Below are positions 46,959 to 58,269 of a DNA stretch of 64,000 bases, piece after piece (positions within the stretch are counted from its first letter, which is position 1; the number at the start of each line of letters is the position of its first letter). This DNA is from Gentiana macrophylla (taxonomy: Eukaryota > Streptophyta > Magnoliopsida > Gentianales > Gentianaceae), in contig CM047815.1 in NCBI GenBank assembly GCA_026214975.1, positions 61,449,852 through 61,513,851 of the forward strand, written 5' to 3'. Under the pieces are notes generated by a model. It had not been told where the DNA came from and did not search any database. It saw nothing but the letters and a program-made list of their open reading frames with translations. The position numbers and the translations under genes are program-made.

Positions 46959-47469
46959 TGTAACTCCCCCAGACCCCGGGCCTGGTAGCGCTAAATGAGT
47001 CATAAATGTCCGGTCAACTACTTAGACCGCCGTCCTCGCTTGGTCTAAAAAGGCTAACCCGGGTTGACAAGACCTTTATGTCTCACACATATATGGGGGT
47101 GAGCATTCACTTACTTTACCGATGTGGGATATCACATTCTCCCCCCTTATAAGGGACTGGCGTCCTCACCAGGACGGCCAAGACTAGTCCTGGATCATCC
47201 CTACCAGAGGTAACTAGAGGCCATCCTTACACCGTCTTCTTGTACGGTGCATCGCATAGTTCCGTCTGATAGTCGGCTCTGAATACCATTCTGTAACGCC
47301 CCTAGACCCCGGGCCTAGTAGCACTAAATGAGTCATAAATGTCCGGTCAACTACTTTGACCGCCGTCCTCGCTTGGTCTAAAAGGGCTAACCCGAGTTGA
47401 CAAGACCATTATGTCTCACACATATATGGGGGTGAGCATTCACTTACTTTACCGATGTGGGATATAACA
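46959..47469 (-). mobile_element. TRIM (terminal-repeat retrotransposon in miniature)
   Basis: Two 178-bp LTRs (46959-47136, 47292-47469) with TG/CA ends flank a 155-bp internal region. On the minus strand the LTR starts TGTTATATCCCACATCGG, a wording common in plant TRIMs. The internal region has a PPT (TATAAGGGGGGAGAA) next to the left LTR and a PBS (TGGTATTCAGAGCC, one extra base) next to the right LTR. No coding capacity. Flanks are TTCAG and TTCTA. Confidence 0.85.
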
Positions 47470-47475
47470 TTCTAA

Positions 47476-49550
47476 TGTAATATTTCGACCTTTCGTGAAA
47501 GGGCAGACATGACTTTTTATGAAAATGGATTATAATATTTATTTTCCTTGGCTTTAAAAGGGGCTAAATTGTGATATCTTGATTTACGGGAAAAGACAGA
47601 CGTGTCTTTTCGTGAAAACGAAATATTATAACTGTCTTCTTTTAATTGGAGGTTTAAATTATAAGGTCAAATATGTATAAGGGCTTGGTCTTAAGAGTAA
47701 ATATTGATAAAAGGAAAGGAAAAGAATATTTTTGGAAAGAGGTTATTTATTTTAAGAATATAGCCTTCAATTTACTGGGAGGAAGTTCGAACATGAATTT
47801 CTAGGAGAAAAGAAAACAGAAACAAAGGGTATAGCGTTGGATACTATTTGGCAGATCTCCGCGACCGTTAATCCGTTTTCAAATCCGAAAGTACCGCTGG
47901 AATCGTGAGAAGACGAGCATGGTTTTGATACTAGAATTTGGGACTGTTTCTCATAAATCCGAAAGTACCACCGGACTCGTGAGAGAACAAGGATCGTGAT
48001 GATACCAAAATTTGGGTCTGATTATCAGATCTTGTTTGAGGCCTGTTTAAGTGCTGAGAGATTAGTTTTGGTTTGTGGCTTCAATCAAGTAAGAGGCTCT
48101 TCCTTTTGTATGCTTTAGTTGTATGATGACATGATTAGATGATGTTAGAAGGTTTTTATGTTATGAATTGTTTGTAGAAATATGTTTAAAGGTTTTTGTG
48201 TTTAGAAGTACTTTATGAGACTTTTAGAGGTTGTTTTGATGTTGTTTTGTTGAGTTTTTGGCTGAAAAACGTATCAAAAGCAGTGCAGATTTTCATTAGG
48301 TTTCAGAAAGTTGTTTTAGCTTGTTTTGAGTACTTTCAAGTGTACCAAGTTGGGAATCAGTTCCTAACGTTATAATGATGTTATAAGGAAGATAAATGAA
48401 CATTAAAAAGCCTTGATTAAGCTTCTGATGCGTTTAGTTCCGGCACCGAATGTACTCTTCAAGGGAGTTGAAGTTCGGGACCGTCGGAAGAGTATGATTG
48501 GCTTGTGCTTTGATGAATTAGTATTCATCAATGTCTGTGTAATTTGTAGCTTGAGTCTAAGAGTCTAAGAAGAGGGAGTATGGAGCTTTTTGTCCTGAAA
48601 GAACCTAGGTGGCTAGCTAATCACTTAATAAACGTATTTGACTAGATAAAAGGTTAAACATCATGAGGGCTTGGATAGAGCACAAGACAATATCGGCAAT
48701 GTGAGGTTTGGCGAGATAAAATGGTGATGATCACCGCCGGATTCTAGACCCGCCAGATATAAAGTAGTGATCATTCCGCCGGACAAACTCACGAACGAGA
48801 TAGACATTCACCGGTCGACTCTCTCTGGTTGGCGGACAAAGTGGAATGATCTGTCTCGGGACGCTAGAGATTTATCTCTATAGGGTTGCGTCTTTTGTCT
48901 TAGTGCATATCTCACTAAGTGTAGTGCCCTCGCAAACATGTTGTAACAAAGATAAGTTAAGATAGAAACGCTTAGTCACGAAGTGTTGATGAGCACTTAG
49001 TGAACCATAGATTGAGTCGGTCACTTGAAAGATAACTTAAATAATAATGTGAATCTTAACGTTGTAAAACTTAAAGTATACAATAGCTCTCACTCTTACT
49101 AAGTGTACTTACCTCAATTGCATGTTTCTTTGTATGCTTTTGGGGTGAGAAGGCGAACAGGTTTCTCGAGAGATAGATAGCATTCCTGATGATGCTTGAG
49201 ATGATTAGATTATCTTTTCTTTTAAATAGATTAAAGGTACTAGACTTGTTGTAGTTGTATTCTCAAGAAACATGTTGTATCTTTCCTTCTTGTAAAACTT
49301 TGTAAGATAGATGTTGTACCAGTCTTTGTTTTAAGTTATCGTATGTTGTAAGACAAATATTCTACCTTTGGTATGTTGTAATCTAATTCTAGTAGATTTT
49401 ATGATTTTATTTCTAAGTCTTTTGGCTTCCGTTGCTTTAATTTTGATACGACGACGTAGGCTGGCGTATAATATTAGATTTATTTAATGTTATACGTGCC
49501 GAACATTCTCTTTCGGATAAGGGCTCGGTATCCAGGAACGGGGCGTTACA
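47476..49550 (+). mobile_element. Solo LTR of the same family as 6498/33638
   Basis: 2075 bp, TGTAATATTTCGACC...CGGGGCGTTACA. It has no internal domain. Shared blocks with the 6498-33638 copy occur throughout. After it follows TTCAG (49551-49555), which equals the bases before the TRIM (46954-46958). The RNase H reading of the host element resumes there. Confidence 0.75.
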
Positions 49551-49828
49551 TTCAGACTCTGACTATGCTGGATGCAAAATAGATATAAAAAGCACCTCTG
49601 GAACATGCCAAATGCTAGGCACCAGACTAGTTTCATGGTTTAGCAAAAAGCAAAACTCCATATCTACATCAATAGTTGAAGCAGAATATATAGCAGCAGG
49701 CAGTTGTTGTGCACAAGTACTGTGGATTAGACAATAGCTAAGGGATTATGGAATGGATGAAAAGACAATTCCAATCATGTGTGACAACACAAGTGCCATA
49801 TCAGTGAAGTCAACTGCACTGATTGTTA
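49551..49828 (+). pseudogene. Sirevirus-like RNase H, final part
   Basis: It reads SDSDYAGC, KSTSGTCQMLGTRLVSWFSKKQ, VEAEYIAAGSCCAQVLWI and CDNTSAISVKSTA, copia RNase H with the catalytic Asp/Glu positions visible. One in-frame stop (TAG near 49735). The expected C-terminal 'KH(I/V)D' segment is missing, apparently by deletion at 49828. Confidence 0.85.
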
Positions 49829-50314
49829 GGAACAGTTATAAACAGCAGCTCAGTGAAGAAATCATTACACCGGCTAAGTGACTAGCCAAGTCAATCCACC
49901 GAAATATGAATTAAAGTCACCAACAAACCAAAGTGTGAACTAAATCAGCTCAATACACGGGGAAAATCAAGGAGTTATGGAAGATTATATTACACACGTG
50001 GAGATCATTATTTCAATTATAGAGGTAACTATATTATTTCTGTAATTACAACCGCCTCGATTCCCGGGATTTATCATTACTTGCCTCAATCCACTCCCTC
50101 ACTTCACTTGAATATCGGGATTTATATACACCAAATCACGCCATAACATCACAAAATCCTTCCATATTCAACCACGTTCACACTACACAAATAATCTTAT
50201 ATAAACCACACTTGGAGATTTTTTAGAATTCTTTACGCTCTCTTGCAAATCATAAACCCTATTTCCTCACTGCAACATCAAAGCCTTCTCTCAAACTCCA
50301 AACCTTGTCAAACA
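49829..50314 (+). promoter_or_regulatory. Spacer upstream of the env-position ORF with TATA-like box
   Basis: 486 bp without coding motifs. TTATATAAACC at 50198-50208 lies about 107 bp before the ATG at 50315 and is followed by a CT-rich leader, as in a plant promoter. That this spacer promotes a subgenomic transcript is inference. Confidence 0.35.
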
Positions 50315-52294
50315 ATGGCTTCATCATCGACAATCTCTGCCAGAGAACGATTTTATGAAAAATCGATCATCACTGGATCATTTTTTAAGCCTGAACCCTA
50401 TTTATCTTTCTGTGATAATGACACACAAGCTCAGCGCCTGGTTGATTGATGTTCAAATCTGGGGCTAATGACCTTCCTAAACCCCCCCCAATAACTGGAA
50501 TATACTATGAGAACCTGATTGCATTTTGGAAAAATGCAAAATTTGTGCCAAGCACCAAAAAGAGTGATCACGACCGCATAAAAAGCTCAATTTTCAGAAA
50601 GAAGTGGTCATCACGCCTGGTCTTCTCAACAGATTCCTACACCTACCCATGACAGGTCTGGCTAATGTAAAATCTGTAAAGATTGACATCAACAACTTCT
50701 GGGCTGAAATAGAATCCCAAAAAGAACAGCAAAACCTACAACCTCCCAAGATCAGCACTCAAACTTCCATTTGCTGAGTTCGCACCTGTTATTACCAAGA
50801 ATATTGAAGGCAGGAAAGGGTCGATGGAAAACTTGACCTAGGTACGGGTCAAACTAATGGCAATAATCTATCAAGGTCTTCATTTTGACTGGGCCACATT
50901 TGTCTTCAATAGGTTGAAAGACCATATTCAAAAGGAAATTGATCCGTCAATCACGGCACCAAGCAAGGGTTTACACAAGAAAGGTGATTTCTGGGAGAGG
51001 AAATCATATGGGTTACCTCTTCAACATCTATTTGACACTTTGAAAGTGAAACCCACAAATCTGCAGCCTCCACAAAAGTCCAAGGTGATAACCCAAACCC
51101 TCTACCAGACGAAAAAGGAAAGCACCCGAAGGCAGTAGATCAGGGATGGGAAGAAGAACCAGATCGCAAAAGGCACAAAAGGACACCCCAGTGGTCAGTG
51201 CCAGCAATCCGGACAACCCTGTGGTAATTAGTGACGATACCACAACAAATATGGAGGGAAAGCAAGAGGAAATCACCTATCTGGAAGAAGGTGAGGAAGG
51301 ATATGTTCTTCCTCCATCTGAAGAAGAGGAGATGGATGATGAAGAGGAAGAGACATCTGAGGATCATCTTGAAGACGATCACGAAAAGATGGAGACCTCT
51401 GATGATGATCTGACAATCCAGGAACTGATTCTCAGAAGCATCAGCAAAGCTGACAACCAGCCAAGTGAGCAAGCTGATAAAACTCACTCCGCTAAACCTG
51501 TCAACCCCCCCAGCATTGATCAAGAGGGAACAGCAGCAGAGAAAGTCACATCTCCGGCAGATGAAAAAGTCAACACCCCCCAACAACCCCTCAATGACCC
51601 TGAGTCTAATAAGGAAGAAAAAGAAAGTGAGAAAGAGAAGGAAGAAGATGCAGATGATAAGGACGAGGAAGAAATTCCAGAGGAAACTGATCCAGAAAGA
51701 TTGTTCAATCTGGATATTCAACCGCTCATTGTGGACATGGAAAGGCAATACCTCAGTAGACAAAACTTGAAAGCTGCCTTAAGGAGTGATGCAACCTCCT
51801 TAAACCACAAGACTGAAGCCCTCATCAGTCACATTAAGATTCAAGTTGAGGTCATGGAGAAACAGGGCGACTTGCTTTGCAACCTGCAACATCTCATTCC
51901 CTACCATGTCCAGACCAACCTTGAGTTTCATGCTAAAAAGGCTGATAACCATCTCAAACCATTGGTGGATACCTTGAATGCTCATACACATCAAATCCAC
52001 CGTCTCAATGAGGTTATAGAATATTCGGGCCAGCAACTTGACACTCTGGTAAATGTCACTACGGCCAACAATCAAATCCTGGAGAAAAAGTATGGCCCTC
52101 TCCCTAAATCTGAAGAAGCAACCAAAATTCTTGAAGAACGTTTTGGTGCTGCCAAAAAAAGGGAAGGAAGCAAGCCTGAGAGCTCCAGTGGAAAGAAGGC
52201 AAGCCCAACGGATAAGGGCAAGGTCATCAAAGACAAAGGCATCAAGTTTGAAGAAAAGATGCAGCAGTCCTCTCTATATTTATCCATTTACTGA
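50315..52294 (+). pseudogene. Env-position ORF of the Sirevirus-like element, broken into three frames
   Basis: Starts ATG 50315 (MASSSTISARERFYEKS). Frame changes occur near 50446 and between 50650 and 50857. Middle part reads GIYYENLIAFWKNAKFVP and YQGLHFDWATFVFNRLKDHI. The last 382-codon frame (51146-52294) opens with a basic 'RRTRSQK', then a long acidic Glu/Asp tract (residues ~35-180), then a helical region with likely coiled coil (TEALISHIKIQVEVMEKQGD, LNEVIEYSGQQLDTLVN) and a Lys-rich tail. It matches the position and style of the extra 3' ORF of Sireviruses, but I see no convincing membrane segment. Function unknown. Confidence 0.6.
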
Positions 52295-52434
52295 TTCAAA
52301 TGCCTTTGAATAATTGTGATGCAATATCTTATTGCCCTTTAATGGATGAATAAAATTGTTGAGTTGTATTCCATTGCTTATTATGAAAATTTTGGTACAC
52401 TTATGTTCAGGCTTATGAGGGTTTTGGCATCATC

Positions 52435-52444
52435 AAAAAGGGGG
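52435..52444 (+). other. Polypurine tract of the Sirevirus-like element
   Basis: AAAAAGGGGG, 4 bp before the 3' LTR, identical to that at 843-852. Confidence 0.8.
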
Positions 52445-52448
52445 AAAT

Positions 52449-53836
52449 TGTTAGGAACATTTTATTATGTTTTGATTATGGTCATACTAGCTGTTATAGC
52501 AATCCTGAAAATAAGTTAGAATTCTCTGTATAAATATTTATTTAGAGTCTGACATGATGTATAAGTTGAGTCAGACAAGTATTGTACTAGTTGGTGGGAC
52601 GGCATAGTGAAACAGAAATCTGGCAGAGTCAAGCCATCCAAGTACCAGCAGAGAAGCATGAAGACATTATGGTCTGACTTTTAACCAAGGAAGTCTGACC
52701 ATGGATAAGTCTAATTTACATTCCAGGTGATGAAACTTAAAGTTTTAAATATGGTGTACACTGATCTCACATAAATAAAGGATCAGTGAAGTACAGAGAT
52801 TCTCCTAAACTGATAAAGAATGAAGGAAACAGTGAATCGGCAAAGTGAACTGACTTTCAGCTGAGTAATGACAAAGCAGTGAAGGAAGACCTATGCGGCA
52901 AAGTCAGAGAGATCACTCAACCGTTCAGGGAATGGCCAAGTAAACTTTACTTAATCGGATTTTGAAATATGAATGAGATTCAGAGGATCAATCATTAAAT
53001 GCACAATTAATTGAGGATCAATCAAGGACGGATTTTCTGATAAACGATTGAAGAAAAAATCCGATCACTAAGATCAAGGAGAATATAATTAAGGGGGAAT
53101 CAATAATAGAATCAAGGATTACTCCCTCGTTAATATAGCCAACGGACGGAAATTCAAATCAAGGATTATCAAGGCTATAAATAGAAGGCATTGACAAGAA
53201 GAAAAAAGATGAAAATAAGCAGAAACTCTGTCAAATCAAAAAGGCCTTCATCTGTGCTTAAAAAGGAATATCTAGTGATCAACTCAAAATTCAGAACTAC
53301 AATTTCAACATCAAGCATTGAGTCTGATCAACAAGTGTTTTGTGAATCCAATTCACTTCAATTAAGCAACTGAATCAGAGGCATCTGAGAAAAAGTTGTG
53401 TTTGTGATAGCTGTTGAAGGATTTGTTCCCAAGGAGCAGTGAAAAAGACTGAGTCACTGAAGCTGTTGCAGTCAGGGAGTGATAGTCTTGAAGATTGTGA
53501 GTCAAGGACAATCAGGCTATTGTATCTGTGAAAACAATAGTGAAATTCCTCCAATCATCACAGGAGAAGAGTGGATTAAGGGATTACACCACCTTGAACC
53601 ACTATAAACCTTGTGTCAATTTACTTTCAGCAATTTGTCTTACTGCATTTATTTAGTTGCTTAAATTACATCATATATCTGTGATAGCATAACCTACTTT
53701 GAAACAACATATTAAGAAGGGACTTATCCGCTGCCCAAAAGCTTTTAAATACAAGAAAAGTTTTTGAAACTCCACTATAGTCATTCACCCCCCCTCCCCC
53801 CTCTGACTATAGTTTTACCCTTCTCTGGGACCAACA
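52449..53836 (+). repeat. 3' LTR of Sirevirus-like element
   Basis: 1388 bp. Very similar to 35867-37096, with TATA-like GGCTATAAATAG at 53173-53184, and with 159 bp (52960-53118) absent in the 5' LTR. Confidence 0.92.
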
Positions 53837-54600
53837 AGTTGAACTAACAATAACAAACTTCCAATGGTTAACTACAATAATGAACTACAACAATGAACTC
53901 CTAAAAGTGAACTTTGGTTTGAATTAAATTAGTAATGTGAAGTGGGTGTGAAACAGTGAACCAGAGTGTTTTGAACTAAATTAAAAACAGTGAACCAAAG
54001 TAATTTGCTAGCTACAAACAATGAACTACAAAAGTGAACTCGCAAAAAAAAAACCTAAAAATTGAACTAACAATAATAACCTTCCAATGGTTAACTATAA
54101 TAGTGACCTACAATTATAAACTCCTAAAAGCGAACTTTGGTTTAAAGTGAATTAATAATGTGAAGTAGGTGTGAAACAATGAACCAGAGTGTTTTGAACT
54201 CAATTAAAAGCAGTGAACCCGAGTATTTTGCTAGCTAATAGTGAACAAGTAGATTTAAGGATCAGAGTTGCCCAATAACATTGTATTACTACATTGAAAC
54301 ATTAGGCCCAATCATGAAAGTGGCCAAGAACATGCTATCATTTATGCTTAGGTGTGAAACAATGAACCAGAGTGTTTTGAAATTAATGTAAAATAGTGAA
54401 CCATAGTATATTGCTATCTGATAGTGAACCACAAACAATGAACTATAAATAGTGAACTTGCAAAAAAAAGACTCAAAAAGTGAACTAACAATCATAGACT
54501 TCCAATAGTTCTACAATAATGAATTACAATAATAAACTACAAAAAGTGAACTTTCGTTTGAAATGAGTTAGTAATGTGAAGTAGGTATTATTGGGGAACA
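53837..54600. repeat. AGTGAACTA-rich region, right half
   Basis: The words continue (GTGAACCAGAGTGTTTTGAA, GTGAACTAACAATAATA, GTGAACTTTGGTTT) in ~120-200-bp imperfect higher-order copies: compare 53940-54010, 54165-54235 and 54345-54425. Noncoding. Confidence 0.75.
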
Positions 54601-54653
54601 CGTCCAATCTCAAACAAAAACATTCAAAGAAGCCATTGCTTGTTTCTACTACT

Positions 54654-55370
54654 TCAGTATTTGATAGAAGCGATAACTTCAAGTTGAAGGCCAAGCTTTT
54701 TTCCAGCAGTCCTTTCAGCTTTAATTTTTGAGTTTAGCAAGCTGCTCCTTCCTTTATTAAACAACCTGAGATCTCTCATTCCTCTTCTTCTCAAGATCCT
54801 ACGTTTAAACAAAAACAAAAACATCAGGCTAGAACGAAAATTCATTCTAAAGTTCATTGTACATCAAGAAAACAAAACCTGTCACAAATCATCACACGCT
54901 AGTATATGATTGGGAAGTCAAGAAGAGTCCACAATAACTTGATGAGAGGGTACTTTTAATCAACAGTACTACACAACTTTTAGAGAAGAAAATGTCATTT
55001 GATGACCAGTATAACAGCTTGAAACAAAAAATGTGGATTAATAATGTTTTGACAAAAAGAGATATATATCAAAAAAGAGTGACTATACACACCTTGATGT
55101 GTCATAATTATTTCATCCAACCTCAGTTGAAAGTTGTCCCAACAAGCAGTAATTGTGTCCAACTTGTAGCCTCAGAACCCTTTTAACAAACACAAAAAGA
55201 AACAAGATTATTGCAAACAAACATAAACTATGGATGTTAAGAAAGTATACAGCCAAATTTCAAAAAAAAAAAATTGAAAAAAAAAGTATACAACCATCCA
55301 TCAAACTCACTTCAGGGCATCAGGAATGACCATCCTCTTGATAATGTCATTTGGGAGAGGAACTCCGTTT
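54654..55370 (-). pseudogene. RPL13A: Intron-containing ribosomal protein L13a pseudogene, 3' half
   Basis: Three exons with introns kept. Exon 55311-~55370: GVPLPNDIIKRMVIPDAL, donor GTGAGT. Exon 55093-55179: VLRLQVGHNYCLLGQLSTEVG, then TGA in place of the expected Trp, then NNYDTS, donor GTGTG. Exon 54654-54798: DLEKKRNERSQVV, two stops, then a frame change, KIKAERTAGKKLGLQLEVIA and IKY with the terminal stop. L13a is a component of the 60S subunit. The retained introns show a DNA-level copy rather than a processed transcript. The 5' half is not found to the right. Confidence 0.82.
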
Positions 55371-55904
55371 CCATATTCATCACGCCATTTTCAATAAAGA
55401 GCTTTATCTCTGCTCCTTCATCCCTAAATTAAAAGGCATGTACTCAAAACAAAGCACAAACAATTCAATTGAACAAGCACAAGTTGATTAAAAACAAAAC
55501 CTCATGCAAACCTACTTTTATTCAGCAAACTGACTTGAATAGAGTCTTCAAAACATACAAGACCTAAACCAAACCGACACAACATCGCAGACTAACTGAA
55601 AACCAACAAGCAAGACATATTATCAAATAAGACACTTGAAGACGAGCAGAAAACGAGTCAAAGAAGAATACAGATTTTTAGACTCCAATACATAGACATA
55701 GGACTCACAAATCATACTGGTCTTCTAATATGATAACAGAACACTTTCAGACCAAGATATGAAATAGATTTCAAAATAGATCAGAGTTTGAACCTTAGTT
55801 ATAACTTGACCAAGATAGACCTAAACAAAACATTGGTTAGGCAAGCATACTGATAAATTCATAAAGAGTTTACAACTAATACAAATAAAAGCAGACTCAT
55901 AACA
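55371..55904. other. No gene recognised
   Basis: AT-rich sequence between the L13a fragment and the CACTA end. It may hold introns or upstream parts of the L13a pseudogene, but I find no further exon. Confidence 0.4.
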
Positions 55905-55936
55905 CACTACAACAAATTAGGTTTTTAGAGACCGTA

Positions 55937-56275
55937 CCATTAGGGACGACACTTGTCGTCCCAAAATAAAGATTATTAGGGACGACATGTCGTCCCTAAA
56001 GTTCGGTCAACGTTCGATTAATTAAATATGAGAAATCTAAATCTTTCAGGACGATTCATTATTGTTTGGGACGACAATGTCGTCCCTAATAATCATTAAA
56101 TTTCCCGCCCTTCCACGTGGATTCCAGAGTGGCAAATTTTACCCGGGAAACTCTTTAGGGACGACAAAGTCGTCCCTGTTTTTAATTTTTTCCCACCCAA
56201 AAATTCATGAAATAATTTGAATTTTTATTTATTTAATAGGGACGACATATGTCGTCCCTAAAAATGAAATTTTTA
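55937..56275. repeat. Subterminal palindromes GGGACGACA..TGTCGTCCC
   Basis: Five inverted-repeat units, e.g. TTAGGGACGACATGTCGTCC, GGGACGACAATGTCGTCCC and GGGACGACATATGTCGTCCC. Two more half/full units at 58223-58265 mark the inner edge of the tandem arrays. Likely transposase binding sites (by analogy with En/Spm). Confidence 0.85.
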
Positions 56276-56334
56276 TTAAAAACGATTTTTTTTATTAAAA
56301 ATGATTTTTTTTTATTAAAAATTATATTTAATAT

Positions 56335-57552
56335 TTTAAATTCACTACTCGTTAATCAATATCGAGTTTGAAATCAAAATTTGACTTATAAGTAACGAGA
56401 TTGAGTTTTAATTTACTACTTATTAATCAATCTCGATGTTGAATTCAACATTTGACTTAAAAGTAACGAGCATCGGGTTTGAAAATCACTACTCGTTAAT
56501 GAATCTCGAGTTTGAAATCAACATTTGACTTATAAGTAACGAGTCTCGAGTTTGACTTATAAGTAACGAGCCTAAAGGTTTTGAAAATCAGTAATCATTA
56601 ATCAATCTCGAGTTTGAAATCAACATTTGACATATAAGTAACGATCCTCGGGATTGAAGACCAGTACTCGTTAATCAATCTCGAGGTTGAAATGAACAAT
56701 GGACTTATAAGTAACGAGCATTGAGTTTGAATATACAACTTATTAATCAATATCGAGTTTGAAATCAACATTTGACTTATAAGTAACGAGCATTGAGTTT
56801 GAATTTACTACTTATTAATCAATATCGAGTTTGAAATCAACATTTGACTTATTATTATCGAGCATAAGGGTTTGAAAATCAATATTGATTAATCAATCTC
56901 AAGTTTGAAATCAACTTATAAGTATCGAGCCTAAGGGTTTTGAAAATCAGTAATCATTAATCAATCTCGAGTTTGAAATCAACATTTGACATATAAGCTA
57001 GTAACGATCCTCGGGATTGAAGACCAGTACTCGTTAATCAATCTCGAGGTTGAAATGAACAATGGACTTATAAGTAACGAGCCTAAGGTTTGAAATCAAC
57101 ATTTGACATATAATCTCGTGTTTGAAATCAACATTTGACTAAGTAACGAGCATCAGACTTGAATTAAATACTGATCAATCAATCTCGAGTTTGAAATCAA
57201 CATTTGACTTAAAATTAACGAGCCTAAGGTTTGAAAAGCACTACTCGTTAATTCAATACTGATCAATCAATCTTGAGTTTGAAATCAACAATTGCCTAAG
57301 TAACGAGCCTCGGGCTTGAATTCAATAATGATCAATCAATCTCGTGTTTGAAATCAACATTTGACTAAGTAACGAGCATCAGACTTGAATTAAATACTGA
57401 TCAATCAATCTCGAGTTTGAAATCAACAATTGCCTAAGTAACGAGCATTGGGTTTGAATTCAATAATGATCAATCAATCTTGAGTTTGAAATCAATAATT
57501 TCCTAAGTAACGAGTCTCGGGCTTGAATTCAATAATGATCAATCAATCTCGA
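56335..57552. repeat. ~70-bp degenerate tandem array
   Basis: About 17 units built on ATCAATCTCGAGTTTGAAAT ... CAACATTTGACTTATAAG ... TAACGAGC, with lengths from ~55 to ~80 bp. Variants of the first half (TATCGAG, CTTGAG, CTCGTG) and second half (TTGCCTAAG) indicate subfamilies. Noncoding. Confidence 0.85.
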
Positions 57553-58045
57553 GATTCGAAAGCGATTAAGTGATTTCAAACCGATATCTTTACTTACAGA
57601 CGTGCCTTGATAGTACTATCTACTATAGATCGTCAGTTCGTTATCGAGCGATTGATTTGAATCTCAGGGTTCGTTAACGAGCGATTGATCTCAATCCCGA
57701 GATTCGAAAGCGATTAAGTGATTTCAAACCGATATCTTTACTTACAGACGTGCCTTGATAGTACCATCTACTATAGATCGTCAGTTCATTATCGAGCGAT
57801 TGATTTGAATCTCGGGGTTCGTTAACGAGCGATTGATCTCAATCCCGAGATTCGAAAGCGATTAAGTGATTTCAAACCGATATCTTTACTTACAGACGTG
57901 CCTTGATAGTACTATCTACTATAGATCGTCAGTTCGTTATCGAGCGATTGATTTGAATCTCGGGGTTCGTTAACGAGCGATTGATTTGAATATCGGGGTT
58001 CGTTATCGAGCGATTGATCTCAAACCGAAATTGATTAAGTGATTT
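57553..58045. repeat. 148-bp tandem array
   Basis: The unit GATTCGAAAGCGATTAAGTG... starts at 57553, 57701 and 57849 (exact 148-bp spacing), followed by a partial unit. Copies are almost identical by eye, so recent. The GTTC..TTA(T/A)CGAGCGATTGAT words link it to the neighbouring ~70-bp array. Confidence 0.92.
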
Positions 58046-58081
58046 CAAACCGATATGTAATTTATATAATTATATTGATAC

Positions 58082-58086
<5 letters not shown>

Positions 58087-58168
<82 letters not shown>
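58087..58168. repeat. (TA)n microsatellite
   Basis: About 40 uninterrupted TA units. Confidence 0.95.
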
Positions 58169-58172
<4 letters not shown>

Positions 58173-58269
58173 GAATAAATAATATTAATAATATGTTATT
58201 AAAAAATATATATAAAACTTTATTGGGACGACATTGTCGTCCCAAAAAACATTATGTCGTCCCTAATAA

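Larger units (their letters stand above)
35867..53836 (+). mobile_element. Complete Sirevirus-like Ty1-copia element with env-position ORF, nested by three others
   Basis: LTRs 35867-37096 and 52449-53836; flanks AGTTA (35862-35866) and AGTTG (53837-53841) are a near-perfect TSD. PBS 37099-37110, PPT 52435-52444. Gag (with zinc knuckle and coiled coil), protease, integrase, RT and RNase H are in Ty1-copia order, and an additional ORF region lies between RNase H and the 3' LTR, which together with PBS/PPT style points to the Sirevirus (Maximus/SIRE) lineage. It is interrupted by a copia at 41404-46477, a TRIM at 46959-47469 and a solo LTR at 47476-49550. Without them it would be about 10 kb. 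Confidence 0.9.

Noticed and set aside
46959..49550. A single 2.6-kb solo LTR bounded by TTCAG
   Set aside because: The left 511 bp has two 178-bp repeats with its own PBS and PPT, so it is a TRIM beside a solo LTR.
49826..49840. Second Sirevirus-like LTR start (TGTTAGGAAC)
   Set aside because: Similarity to the LTR stops after about 12 bases. Chance or a small rearrangement scar.
56335..58045. Could the regularly spaced repeats be a CRISPR array?
   Set aside because: Units are contiguous with degenerate whole-unit similarity rather than identical repeats with unique spacers, and the context is a plant CACTA element.
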